Shown here in pieces: positions 8,777 to 17,761 of a DNA stretch of 64,000 nt. The notes beneath the pieces were generated by a model that searched no databases, was not told where the DNA came from, and saw only the letters and a program-made list of their open reading frames with translations. The position numbers were made by a program, and so were the translations under genes. The DNA comes from Bacillota bacterium (GTDB lineage Bacteria > Bacillota > Desulfotomaculia > Desulfotomaculales > VENG01): contig VENG01000012.1 of NCBI GenBank assembly GCA_009711705.1, forward strand, positions 78,741 to 142,740, written 5' to 3'. The first letter of the stretch is position 1, and each line of letters opens with the position of its first letter.

Positions 8777-9805
8777 TTATACCAACTTGTATTTTTCTTT
8801 GAGGTTTTCAGCTACCTGTTTTAGAAGGTCAAAGGACTTTTGCACGGTTTTTGCCCCGTCGCTGTTTACCAGGCAGCAGCGGGCCGGGGCAAGCCAGGCC
8901 TGGGATAATATCATTTCTAAGTCTATCCCTTTACCGTCAAGGTAAACCCAGAAATCATTCATTTTTGCGGTGAGGGTATTAACCCCTTCCGCATCCACTT
9001 CCTCGGTCAAGGTAGGTACTATGCCCCAGCTTATGATGCCTCCCCTTTGCAAGAAATCCTTTATCTCAGCTGTGTACCGGGTGAATATCTCGCCGTTACC
9101 GAATATATCAATGGAAAGGATGTCCAGATTGAGGTCACTGAGTAGGAAGGACCAGTCGGGATTGCCGCAGAGATGCACACCCCGCGGGCCATCCACTCTG
9201 TCCAGAAATCGCAAAAAATCTTCTTTGGCCTTGCTGCCGGGATAGCCGGTGAAGGAAGTGAAAAGCATTTCCAGTCCCGGTTCATCCACCCAAACAAAGG
9301 GCTGATCATGGACTGCTTTTAGCTGCCGGTATTGTGCATTTACCTTTTGAGCTATAAATTCATAGAGAAAATCCCTTATTTCATCGTTATAAATTATGGG
9401 CTTGCGGTTTTCATCAGTGATCTTGAGGCCGAAACTTATGGGACCTATGTTTTGCCCTCTTATATAGCGGTACTTACTAAAATCTTGCCGCAGGAATTCA
9501 CTAAGAGTTGCTGAGTATTGGGGAGACAGCTCAAAATAGTCTTCATTGGCGCTTATTGCCGCGTAAGACTCCAGTTCTTTGTAAAAAGCTTCGGTTTCCA
9601 GGCTCACCCGGAGGTTCTCTTCATCCACCCGGATGCCTGGAAAATGCTCACACACCTGCACGTACATATCCTCGTGGAAACTGAACTTGGGTAATTGTGG
9701 CCAAAAGGGGATGTCAACGGCAAAAGCCAATTTAAAAGAGTCGCTAATATTGTTGTGGGGCAGTATTCCCATTGCGGTAGTCATACAATTTCCCGTTAAT
9801 TTCAC
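8777..9805 (-). CDS. MetE/UroD-superfamily TIM-barrel protein
   Basis: About 342 residues. Features of the cobalamin-independent methionine synthase / uroporphyrinogen decarboxylase-like superfamily: a strand with H-x-C (GVHLCGNPDW), a later acidic strand (LSIDIFG) and a C-terminal Cys (LAPARCCLVN). These match the zinc ligands of MetE C-terminal domains. Such stand-alone proteins often serve methyl transfer, but the substrate is unknown. The open frame runs to 9904. I chose the GTG at 9805 because GGAGGTGT lies eight bases before it, and no ribosome site supports the longer form. It is monocistronic with its own terminator. Confidence 0.65.
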   Translation of the reverse strand: MKLTGNCMTTAMGILPHNNISDSFKLAFAVDIPFWPQLPKFSFHEDMYVQVCEHFPGIRVDEENLRVSLETEAFYKELESYAAISANEDYFELSPQYSATLSEFLRQDFSKYRYIRGQNIGPISFGLKITDENRKPIIYNDEIRDFLYEFIAQKVNAQYRQLKAVHDQPFVWVDEPGLEMLFTSFTGYPGSKAKEDFLRFLDRVDGPRGVHLCGNPDWSFLLSDLNLDILSIDIFGNGEIFTRYTAEIKDFLQRGGIISWGIVPTLTEEVDAEGVNTLTAKMNDFWVYLDGKGIDLEMILSQAWLAPARCCLVNSDGAKTVQKSFDLLKQVAENLKEKYKLV

Positions 9806-9917
9806 GCGGAACACCTCCAGCTCTTTCCTTGTATTATAGGATATTCTTTCCTGTTTGTCTGTGACGATTGTCACGCAAAAATGAATCAGTAAGAGGGGCA
9901 GCAAGTTCAGGGTGTTT

Positions 9918-9946
9918 TTGTTTGTAAAATTCTGATATTATATAAG
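9918..9946 (+). promoter_or_regulatory. Sigma-A-type promoter
   Basis: TTGTTT (9918-9923) and TATAAG (9941-9946) are 17 bases apart. Transcription would start near 9953 and give a leader of about 100 bases before the ATG at 10057. The leader contains a CTCGG / CCGAG stem (9997-10021). No known riboswitch class was recognised in it. Confidence 0.45.
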
Positions 9947-10056
9947 ATAAGAAATGCCAACAGTTCAAGTGCTAAAGATGGTTCAGGCTAAACTTCCTCG
10001 GAAAGATGACTGTAAACCGAGTAACAGCTTAAATTATTTACGGGAGGGAGCTTTTT

Positions 10057-10452
10057 ATGGGAGAAGAATACACAGGCATTTTAACTGAAAAATTCGTTGC
10101 TGTGGTAGGAATTGATCCAAGGCTTTATGGTACTAACAGCAGTGTTACTAGCAACCCAGTACGTGTGGTGGCGGGAAAGTGGCAAGAAGCTGCCAAAGAG
10201 ATCTTCAACGATCAAAAAATTTATATTTCGGCCGTTGTCAGCGGGGAAGACGACCGTATAGTCTATGATACGGCAATGGGATGTCCGGTAGGCGGAGAGC
10301 ATGTGGTTCAAATCCGGGGCACCAGGAACCCGGAAATCGATAAAGATAATTGGAAAAAAGCTGTACTGGATGTAGTAAAGAGGGTTAAGGATAAATTGGA
10401 CCAGTCTACTGTGGCAGTGGAATTTTTCAAGGTTGAACTGTTTTATAAGTGA
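10057..10452 (+). CDS. Conserved-looking hypothetical protein
   Basis: 131 residues, soluble, with alternating strands and a C-terminal helix; not recognised. The ATG is preceded by GGGAGGGAGC. It has no Cys cluster or membrane segment; a CPVGGEH stretch near the middle is the only notable motif. It is monocistronic, converges on the PucR-type regulator gene, and has a roughly 100-base structured leader. Function unknown. Confidence 0.6.
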   Translation: MGEEYTGILTEKFVAVVGIDPRLYGTNSSVTSNPVRVVAGKWQEAAKEIFNDQKIYISAVVSGEDDRIVYDTAMGCPVGGEHVVQIRGTRNPEIDKDNWKKAVLDVVKRVKDKLDQSTVAVEFFKVELFYK

Positions 10453-10471
10453 TGGTTTTTTTATCATTGTG

Positions 10472-11962
10472 CTATTGATGTAGAAAAGTCTCAATCCTAA
10501 AAGAATCCAGAAGAGAATAGAAAACGTTAATATTGTTGAGGTTTAATTTTACCAGCTGATTAATGCGATTAATTCTATAAACTAGCGTGTTTCTATGTAT
10601 GAACAATGCCTCCGCTGTTACCCGGAGGTTTTTTTTATGCTCCAAATAGGTGCGTAAAGTGGCGTAAAGTTCAGTGTTGTTGGCCTTGTCATACTCGCGA
10701 AGAACCTGCAAAGCAGGATGGCGGTACTGTTCCAGAGGTTTCTTCCCCATGTAGTTGTTCAGTAAGTCATAGTAGTAAAAATCGCTATAGTCGAAAATCT
10801 GGTTAGTCCGGCCAAAACGCTGGGCAAGCTTTATTGATACCACTGCCTGGTTAAAATGTCTTTTGAATTCTACAATATTATTAAAAGGCCAGCTCAGACC
10901 TATACTTACATCCTCGTTCAGAGCCAGCTTAACAAGTTCCTTCGTTTTTTTTTCGGAAACCAATGGTACCAGAATTCCAATGTAACTTTTATAGTGCACA
11001 GAATGCCCTTCGGGGAAGATGCGTTCCAATTCCATGCTAAAAGTGCTCTTGAGGTAACGGTTTTCCATACGGTGCACAAAGCGGGCAACTACTACACGCA
11101 TCTCCACCGGGAAATCAATCCCTGATATAGATATGTATTCAAGGGTATTCGAAATGTCTGTATCATCCAATAGGTTGTAAAGAATGGCGCCGTAAAACGA
11201 TCCGTGCACCCCTTCGGAGGCAGAATCGCGATTAAAGATATCGAAAAGTAATCTGCCAACCACGGGAAGCAAACGTCGATGAATATGTCCGATGGACGTA
11301 TGATGTTCAATCATGATTAACGCGCCGGCGACATGACCTTCTTGGGTAATGCGAGCCACTAGTTTCGGCTGCAGATCGCCAGGTAATGTAATGAGCCGGG
11401 TTTCACTCCCTTGTTTGCTCCACTCCTTCATATGCCTGTTGGAACGAACCTTCTGAACGAATTCATAGGAGCAGTATCCCCTTTCTATGTTCTGGACCCA
11501 TAGGGGGTCCATAATTTCACAAGTTGTTGAATGTGCCAGTACCTTCTGGCCGGAATTTACGAGAATCAACGCATTTCCAAGCAGTGTGGCTGCGGTGTTA
11601 ATGACACAGGTAATGCTTTTTTTGTTTAAGGCCATTTGTGCTAATTGAAAGAATATGCCGTCTCCTCGCAAATCCTCAAAAATCAAATCTTTCGCCGTAT
11701 TGAATAAATGGTACAAATCCTCACGGCGGATGTGAGTATAATTACTACCCTCAGGCAATGTGAAAGGCTCATCCGCAGCAAGCAACATGATCGGCCGATC
11801 CGGTGGATCTTTTAACCTTCCCACATACAATATGTGTTCATCCCAGTGTTGTTCGTTCCCATCCAGTAGCCGAATATCAATAATGGTAGGAGAATCACCA
11901 GTCACCTGTACCTGTATTTCATATTTCTGTTGCAGTGTGTCTATCAGCTCGTTATAACGCAC
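10472..11962 (-). CDS. PucR/CdaR-type transcriptional regulator
   Basis: About 496 residues. The C-terminal ~60 residues form the PucR-family helix-turn-helix (YLEHKKNLRVTAEALFIHRN then TLVYRINRI). The central part (~130-400) is a GAF-like plus GGDEF-like sensor typical of this family. The frame is open to 12100, but GTG 11962 is preceded by GAGGTGAGAG, and the extra residues upstream do not look like the family. It is transcribed divergently from the iron alcohol dehydrogenase at 12186, so it most likely controls the dehydrogenase-AOR unit. The inducer is unknown; alcohols or aldehydes would fit the context. Confidence 0.85.
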   Translation of the reverse strand: MRYNELIDTLQQKYEIQVQVTGDSPTIIDIRLLDGNEQHWDEHILYVGRLKDPPDRPIMLLAADEPFTLPEGSNYTHIRREDLYHLFNTAKDLIFEDLRGDGIFFQLAQMALNKKSITCVINTAATLLGNALILVNSGQKVLAHSTTCEIMDPLWVQNIERGYCSYEFVQKVRSNRHMKEWSKQGSETRLITLPGDLQPKLVARITQEGHVAGALIMIEHHTSIGHIHRRLLPVVGRLLFDIFNRDSASEGVHGSFYGAILYNLLDDTDISNTLEYISISGIDFPVEMRVVVARFVHRMENRYLKSTFSMELERIFPEGHSVHYKSYIGILVPLVSEKKTKELVKLALNEDVSIGLSWPFNNIVEFKRHFNQAVVSIKLAQRFGRTNQIFDYSDFYYYDLLNNYMGKKPLEQYRHPALQVLREYDKANNTELYATLRTYLEHKKNLRVTAEALFIHRNTLVYRINRINQLVKLNLNNINVFYSLLDSFRIETFLHQ

Positions 11963-12185
11963 CCTCTCACCTCGCCTTTTTCTGTATAATAGTATAGTTT
12001 GATTAAGTGGCGCAATTCGCAATAGTGCAAATTGCACAAATATAACGCTTTTTTTCGTATGAGTAGTACGTATATCATTAAACAGTCGCAGTGATACCAT
12101 TAGAATAATGCAATTTGGCAGTGGACCAATTAATAATAACCAATTTTTTATTTAAAGTGTTAAAAAGGAAGGAGTAGTTAGGTAA

Positions 12186-13340
12186 ATGATCACATCGTAC
12201 GAAATTTTTGTTCCCGTTATCATGGGTAGCGGTGCATCCTTGCGAACCGGTCTCAAGGTCCGCGAGCTGGGATGCAAAAAAGTCCTTGTGGTCTATGACA
12301 AGGGGCTTAAGGCGGTTGGTATTGCCGATACCATTGTGGAGAATATTCAAAATGCCGGAATTAATACCATTTGCTTTGACGGTGTACTCCCTGATCCTCC
12401 GGATACCATGATTGAGGAGGCGGCAGAAATGGCACGCAATGAAGCAATTGACGGCATTGTAGCAGTAGGCGGAGGTAGTGCCATGGACTCAGCAAAGGGT
12501 ATCAATGTCTTAATTAACAATACACCTCCTATTATGAATTACTTTGGTGTGCAAAAGAATCTCAAACCGGGCGTGCCCATGGTTTTCATACCCACTACCA
12601 GCGGTACCGGCAGTGAGGTCACTAATATGTGCGTCGTCTCTTGCACCTCGCGAGGAAATAAAGATAGTGTGGTAAGCCCGGTATGCGTGGGCACACTGGC
12701 GATAATAGATCCTGACCTTACGTTGGGACTGCCTCCCAAGATGACTGCAGCAACCGGTGTGGATGCCTTAGCTCATGCTGTGGAATCTCTTACCGGAGGA
12801 CAGTCAAATCCTCTCTCGGATGCTTTGGCGCGGGAATCAATTCGCTCTATTGCTAAATGGCTTACTGTGGCTTACCGTGACGGTTCTAACGCCGAAGCAA
12901 GAGAGCAGATGATACTCGCCTCCATGTTTGCGGGAATGGCGTTTACTAATGGTCTTGTCCATATTGGTCATTCCATTGGCCATACGTTGGGTTCTCATTT
13001 TCACATTCCCCACGGAATTGCCTGTGCAGTAATTCTACCTGAGGTAGCTGAATATGCAGCTAAAACAGAATACAAAAAGGTACGGATGATCTGCGAGTGT
13101 TTGGGAGTGGAAGTTGCAGAGGAAGCAACTCCCCAAGAAATAGGTGCCATTGCCCGTAAGGCCATACGCTCTCTAATCAAATCGGTGGAAATAACTAATC
13201 TGAAAGGATTGGGAGTTTCCCTTGAAGCAGCAATCAAAGTGGCACCTTTAGTCACAGCAGATACAGGCTTCGCCCTGGTGCCCTACCGCATCACTGCCGC
13301 CAAGGTGGAAGAAATGATAAAGTCTGCCTACGATGCTTAA
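12186..13340 (+). CDS. Iron-containing alcohol dehydrogenase
   Basis: 384 residues of the group III (Fe-ADH) family. The nucleotide-binding motif GGGSAMDSAKG is near residue 97; iron ligands are visible as DALAHAVE and the His residues of HIGHSIGHTLGSHFHIPHG. It converts alcohols and aldehydes using NAD(P)H in the cytoplasm. The ATG is preceded by AAGGAAGGAG. It lies 35 bases upstream of an aldehyde:ferredoxin oxidoreductase, so the pair would take a primary alcohol through its aldehyde to the acid, or run in reverse. Divergent from a PucR-type regulator. The substrate cannot be read from sequence. Confidence 0.92.
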   Translation: MITSYEIFVPVIMGSGASLRTGLKVRELGCKKVLVVYDKGLKAVGIADTIVENIQNAGINTICFDGVLPDPPDTMIEEAAEMARNEAIDGIVAVGGGSAMDSAKGINVLINNTPPIMNYFGVQKNLKPGVPMVFIPTTSGTGSEVTNMCVVSCTSRGNKDSVVSPVCVGTLAIIDPDLTLGLPPKMTAATGVDALAHAVESLTGGQSNPLSDALARESIRSIAKWLTVAYRDGSNAEAREQMILASMFAGMAFTNGLVHIGHSIGHTLGSHFHIPHGIACAVILPEVAEYAAKTEYKKVRMICECLGVEVAEEATPQEIGAIARKAIRSLIKSVEITNLKGLGVSLEAAIKVAPLVTADTGFALVPYRITAAKVEEMIKSAYDA

Positions 13341-13375
13341 TGAATCGGTTGTTCCAATAAATGAAAGGAGAGAGT

Positions 13376-15085
13376 ATGACTATGTGGTCAAAATTAATGA
13401 TTGATATGAAAACCTTAACGGTCAGCAAAGAACCTCTGGATGAAGAATACCGTGAGCTGGGAGGCAAGGCACTAATTGCACAATACATGATAAAGAATGT
13501 TCCTCCCCAATGTGATCCATTGGGCAGTCAAAACCAACTTATTTTCTGTACGACCGTATTTGCGGGTACTAATTTAACAACGACACACCGCATGTCCGTT
13601 GGTGGTAAAAGCCCCCTGACCGGAGGGATCAAAGAAAGCAACGTAGGGGGCTATGCGGCATACCTATTGGCAGAACAAGGCATAAAATTAATTGTAATCA
13701 AGGAGCTTCCCGCCAGTAACGGCCTTTGGCTTGTGCATATTGATGCTAAGGGTAAAGTATCATTGAAGGACTTTAGCAACTATGAAGGAATAAATAATTA
13801 CGATTTGGTCAATAGAATAAATGAACTGTTCGGTAATAAGCTGGCCACTGTGTCCATAGGTAGTGCAGGAGAACGCCTTTATAGAAGTGCCTCGATACAG
13901 GTTTCCGAGTTTGCCTCAGGCCATCCAAGTCGTGCCGCTGCACGCGGTGGTCTGGGTGCGTTAATGGGAAGCAAGCGTATTAAGGGTGTGGTAATAGAAA
14001 AGCCCGAGGAGCCGTATAACGTTAAATATGCAGATGAGGCCAAGTTTAAAGAGGTATGTAAAAAGCTTAATAAAATGATTGCCGAGGGTGCTAAAAATGA
14101 TCCCTTCCAGAAATTCGGTACAATTTCAACTATCGAAGTAACTGGCGCTAACGGCATTCTCCCGGTGGATAATTTTTCGGGCAACCTATTTCCTGAATAC
14201 CAAGAGGTTGGAACAAACAGGTTTATGGCCAATTTGGCTACCCGGGGTGGGCGTAATAAGCTTTCCTGCCAGCCAGGCTGTGTGTTGCAGTGCTCAAATG
14301 TATACAATGATAAGGACGGGAATTATCTCACCTCCGGCTTCGAATATGAAACCATAGCACTTTTTGGGCCCAACTGTCACATTACTGATTTAGATGCTAT
14401 TGCCAGGATGGATCGCATCTGCGATGATCTCGGTGTGGATACCATTGAAATCGCCAACGCCGTTGCTATGTGCATGGAAGTCGGTAAGATTAAGTGGGGT
14501 GACGCGGATGCCGCTCTTGGTTTATTGAAGGAAATGGCGGACGGTACACAATTTGGCAATCTTCTTGGGAACGGGTGTGAGGCTACGGGCCAAAACCTAG
14601 GGTGTAAGCGTATTCCGGTGGTAAAACACCAGGCAATAGCCGGATATGATCCACGCAACACCAAGGGTACGGGGATCACCTATGCCACGAGTCCTATGGG
14701 AGCAGACCATACCGCAGGTCTTACCATGGGTCGTGCTTTTGATGATTGCGGGCGGGCGGCACAAGCATATGTCTCTAACAAGTTGCAAGTAGCCATGAGT
14801 TTTGCGGATAGTATGATGTGTATTTTTGCCTTTTCCCATATGGTTCCCGGAATACCACTACTGGGAGAACTCATGGCAGCTCTGTACGGTGGGAAATCCG
14901 ACGTCACAAGGGTTACAATGATGGGTGTAAAAACGCTGTTGACCGAGAGAGCATTCAACAAAATGGCGGGAATGACTATGGAAGACGACAGACTACCGGA
15001 TTTCTTCTATAACGAGCGTTCTGCCGCAACCGGTTCACAGTTCGATATCAACGACTATGAATTAGAGGTGCTTTTCGATTTCTGA
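13376..15085 (+). CDS. Tungsten-type aldehyde:ferredoxin oxidoreductase
   Basis: 569 residues of the AOR family, which oxidises aldehydes to carboxylic acids using a bis-tungstopterin cofactor and a [4Fe-4S] cluster, with ferredoxin as acceptor. Visible are ARGGLGALMGSKRIKGV, GYDPRNTKGTGITYATSPMG and the cluster ligands C298, C302, C306 and probably C482 (SMMCIFAF). The first three are spaced C-x3-C-x3-C rather than the usual C-x2-C-x3-C. ATG 13376 was chosen because AAGGAG lies five bases upstream; an in-frame ATG at 13361 precedes that site. It follows the alcohol dehydrogenase by 35 bases and overlaps the MoaD/ThiS gene by one base (TGATG), so the three are co-transcribed. Confidence 0.92.
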   Translation: MTMWSKLMIDMKTLTVSKEPLDEEYRELGGKALIAQYMIKNVPPQCDPLGSQNQLIFCTTVFAGTNLTTTHRMSVGGKSPLTGGIKESNVGGYAAYLLAEQGIKLIVIKELPASNGLWLVHIDAKGKVSLKDFSNYEGINNYDLVNRINELFGNKLATVSIGSAGERLYRSASIQVSEFASGHPSRAAARGGLGALMGSKRIKGVVIEKPEEPYNVKYADEAKFKEVCKKLNKMIAEGAKNDPFQKFGTISTIEVTGANGILPVDNFSGNLFPEYQEVGTNRFMANLATRGGRNKLSCQPGCVLQCSNVYNDKDGNYLTSGFEYETIALFGPNCHITDLDAIARMDRICDDLGVDTIEIANAVAMCMEVGKIKWGDADAALGLLKEMADGTQFGNLLGNGCEATGQNLGCKRIPVVKHQAIAGYDPRNTKGTGITYATSPMGADHTAGLTMGRAFDDCGRAAQAYVSNKLQVAMSFADSMMCIFAFSHMVPGIPLLGELMAALYGGKSDVTRVTMMGVKTLLTERAFNKMAGMTMEDDRLPDFFYNERSAATGSQFDINDYELEVLFDF

Positions 15086-15285
15086 TGATTACGGTAAACG
15101 GGCGAGAAATCAATTTTGAAAAGGGTATTACTGTGGCCGATGCTCTGGAAGCGGCAGGGGAAACCGCCGATGCCATGACATTGGTAATAGTGGACGGAAA
15201 GGTTTTACCCTGCGGCCAATTGCATACGAAACCACTGGTTGACGGCGCAAACATAAAACTGATAACCCTAGTTTCGGGGGGATAG
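15085..15285 (+). CDS. MoaD/ThiS-family sulfur-carrier protein
   Basis: 66 residues of beta-grasp fold ending in Gly-Gly (TLVSGG), the site of thiocarboxylation. Such proteins give sulfur for molybdopterin/tungstopterin or thiamin. The one-base overlap with the AOR stop (TGATG) implies translational coupling, which fits a dedicated supply of dithiolene sulfur for the tungsten cofactor. A strong terminator follows 55 bases later. Confidence 0.85.
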   Translation: MITVNGREINFEKGITVADALEAAGETADAMTLVIVDGKVLPCGQLHTKPLVDGANIKLITLVSGG

Positions 15286-15339
15286 GGTAACTAATAGCGT
15301 AACTAAAAGCGGCATTTCTGTAAGTGCTTACCAAATTGC

Positions 15340-15362
15340 GACCACGAAAGTGGTCTTTTTTT
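15340..15362 (+). terminator. Terminator of the ADH-AOR-MoaD operon
   Basis: GACCAC-GAAA-GTGGTC stem with a GNRA tetraloop, followed by seven T. Confidence 0.9.
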
Positions 15363-15460
15363 GTCCCATGCTAAATGTGCTTGAATTCATAATGAAACAG
15401 CCATTGTTTAAATAAGAAACCAATTCGTTGATATTCCCGCACCAAAAGCCTTTTTAAAAA

Positions 15461-15476
15461 TGGCACAAGATTTGCA
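15461..15476 (+). promoter_or_regulatory. Sigma-54 (-24/-12) promoter of the acyl-CoA ligase operon
   Basis: TGGCAC-AAGAT-TTGCA matches the sigma-54 consensus TGGCAC-N5-TTGCW at every fixed position. It lies 60 bases before the TTG start of the ligase. Matching promoters precede both beta-oxidation operons. The activator is probably the PrpR-like protein at 19292. Confidence 0.85.
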
Positions 15477-15536
15477 CTTTTTAAAATTGCCGTAAAGTAA
15501 AAATAATTTTATTTAATCCGAGGGGGGGAACAGAGT

Positions 15537-17177
15537 TTGGATTTTTCAAAGCCATATTTGGATGTGTATAGGGCCGGGGGAGTCGCCTGGGAATTTAAAA
15601 TAGAACCTCGGACGCTACACAGCCTGCTTTTTAGTTCCGCGCAAAGTACGCCGGACAATACGGCAATAATCTTTTACGGTAAGAAAATTACTTATCAACA
15701 ATTGGCCGGTTCTGTAAGAAGGGTGGCATTTGCCCTTTATGAATTGGGCTTGCATAAAGGAGACAGGGTTTCGCTAATGCTGCCCAATTGTCCGGATTTT
15801 GTCATCTCTTATTATGCTATTTTAAGTTTGGGCGGTATAGTGGTAAACACTAACCCCATGTACGTGGAAAGAGAAATAGAATACCAAGTAAACGATTCCG
15901 GCTCCAAGATGATTATAACACTGGCCCACCTGTACCCCCGGATAAAGAACATAAAATCAAACACCGGTCTGGAAAAGGTTATTCTCACCAGCCTCTCAGG
16001 TAAACCAAGTGAAATGCCGGGTGACACCATATGGCTCCCGAATTTGTACGGCGAGGAGCGTCCTGCACCGCCCCGGGTGGATGTTGATCCTGTTGAGGAT
16101 GTGGCTCTTCTTCAGTACACAGGAGGTACTACCGGTGTGCCTAAAGCGGCCATGTTAACTCATTTCAACCTTTACGCTAATACCTGTCAGGCCGACCAGT
16201 TCTTCGCCGGTGGGACATGGAAAAAACGTATTATAGGCGTGCTACCTTTCTTCCATGTGGCCGGCATGACTTCGTGCATGAATATTTGTGTAGCGGCAGG
16301 GACTACCATGATCCCGTTGCCTAACTTTGTACCTGCGGACGTGGCCAAAGTAATCAGCGAATATGAACCCACTTTCTTTAACGGGGTGCCAACTATGTAC
16401 ACCGCTTTGTTAAATAGCCCTGAACTTAAGGATTTCCAAGATTTTGGCAAGGTTGGTTTATATAAAAGCGGGTCCGGCCCCATCCCCCTGGAAACATTAA
16501 ATCGCATGAAAGCCAAGCTGGAGGGGACAAACTCCATTATCAATGAAGGTTATGGCCTTTCCGAAGCTTCACCGGTGGCTATCAGCTGTCCCATTTTTGA
16601 CTTAAGGGATAAAACAGGCAGTATTGGTGTCCCTTACCCGGGCACTCATGCGGCGGTAGTCGATATTGAAACAGGTACTAAGTCACTGCAGGTAGGTGAG
16701 GTTGGTGAGCTGGTTATAAGTGGCCCACAGGTTATGAAAGGCTACTGGAACCGGCCTGATGAAACCGAGAAAGCGCTAAGGAATGGCTGGTTATACACCG
16801 GCGATATGGCCAGAATGGATGAAGACGGTTATTTTTATATTGTGGACAGGAAAAAGGATACCATAATTGCCGGCGGCTATAATATTTACCCGCGTGAGGT
16901 GGAGGAAGTGCTCTATGAGAACCCCAAGGTTGGTGAGGCCATTGTGGCAGGCGTACCCCATAAATACCGGGGCGAAACAGTAAAAGCATTTTTGGTATTA
17001 AAAGAAGGGCAAAGTGGTACTGAAGAAGAGATAATTGCCTTTTGCAAAGAAAGATTAGCTCCTTATAAAGTGCCCAAGCTGGTGGAGTTTAGGCAGGAAT
17101 TACCCAAATCTGTGGTGGGTAAGTTGTTGAAACGGAAGTTAATCGAAGAGGAAGAACAGAAGCAGAGAGCCCATTGA
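15537..17177 (+). CDS. Acyl-CoA ligase (FadD-like, AMP-forming)
   Basis: 546 residues of the acyl-adenylate-forming family. The P-loop-like motif is YTGGTTGVPKAAMLTH, then YGLSEASP, the hinge GYFYIVDRKKDTIIAGGYNI, and the catalytic Lys region KSVVGKLLKRKL. It activates a fatty or other carboxylic acid to its CoA thioester using ATP, the entry step for the beta-oxidation enzymes nearby. The TTG start is supported by GAGGGGGGAA seven to ten bases upstream. It is first in an operon with a membrane protein and a DUF362 protein and is driven by a sigma-54 promoter. Chain-length preference is unknown. Confidence 0.92.
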   Translation: MDFSKPYLDVYRAGGVAWEFKIEPRTLHSLLFSSAQSTPDNTAIIFYGKKITYQQLAGSVRRVAFALYELGLHKGDRVSLMLPNCPDFVISYYAILSLGGIVVNTNPMYVEREIEYQVNDSGSKMIITLAHLYPRIKNIKSNTGLEKVILTSLSGKPSEMPGDTIWLPNLYGEERPAPPRVDVDPVEDVALLQYTGGTTGVPKAAMLTHFNLYANTCQADQFFAGGTWKKRIIGVLPFFHVAGMTSCMNICVAAGTTMIPLPNFVPADVAKVISEYEPTFFNGVPTMYTALLNSPELKDFQDFGKVGLYKSGSGPIPLETLNRMKAKLEGTNSIINEGYGLSEASPVAISCPIFDLRDKTGSIGVPYPGTHAAVVDIETGTKSLQVGEVGELVISGPQVMKGYWNRPDETEKALRNGWLYTGDMARMDEDGYFYIVDRKKDTIIAGGYNIYPREVEEVLYENPKVGEAIVAGVPHKYRGETVKAFLVLKEGQSGTEEEIIAFCKERLAPYKVPKLVEFRQELPKSVVGKLLKRKLIEEEEQKQRAH

Positions 17178-17207
17178 TTAATTAATAATTGAAAGGAGAA
17201 ACAAACT

Positions 17208-17729
17208 ATGGAACAACAAAAGCCTCCGTTATTTTCCAAGGGTAAAATCATTTTTTGCACTTTACTTGTTGCCCTGGTTTTGATTGCTGAAACAGTGTTG
17301 CATTTAAACCATTTAGCCACCTGGCCCGCATTTGCCTGTATGATTCTATATTTCCTGGCCCATATGGATCATAAACAAATACCCCATATCCTCATTGGTG
17401 CCTTCTTTGGTATCCTTAATTACCCTTTACTTGTGATGTTTGTTAAAGTGTTGGCCCCGGTAATTGGCTCCTTTCCGGCCCAGCTTATATATATTGGTTT
17501 ATTTGTAGGCGCTATTGTTCTGCTAAAGGATCATTTACCCTTGGTCTTCAATACCAATGCCTTCATGCTGTTGGTGATTACAGCCGTTGCTGCTAAGGTT
17601 CCACCGGCACCAGAGCCGTATTTATGGATTGCCATCCAATTAGTTGGTGGTACTGCACTGGTTATGGGCGTGTATGGGATTCAAAAAATTGTTGCCTCAA
17701 TTATGGGTACGCAACAAAGTGCGCATTAA
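17208..17729 (+). CDS. Small integral membrane protein
   Basis: 173 residues with about five hydrophobic segments (~13-32, 35-50, 60-80, 87-108, 115-130, 138-160). No characterised family is recognised; it has the look of small DUF1097-type membrane proteins, but this is weak. AAAGGAG precedes the ATG. It lies 30 bases after the acyl-CoA ligase and 32 bases before the DUF362 gene, so a link with uptake or export of the acid substrate is possible but unproven. Confidence 0.65.
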   Translation: MEQQKPPLFSKGKIIFCTLLVALVLIAETVLHLNHLATWPAFACMILYFLAHMDHKQIPHILIGAFFGILNYPLLVMFVKVLAPVIGSFPAQLIYIGLFVGAIVLLKDHLPLVFNTNAFMLLVITAVAAKVPPAPEPYLWIAIQLVGGTALVMGVYGIQKIVASIMGTQQSAH

Positions 17730-17761
17730 TAAACTTTATCAAATTTTACGGGGATATTATT

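Noticed and set aside
12105..12150. TTTGGCAGTGGACCAATT as a sigma-54 promoter before the alcohol dehydrogenase
   Set aside because: The -24 half is acceptable, but the -12 half lacks TTGC, unlike the three clear promoters nearby.
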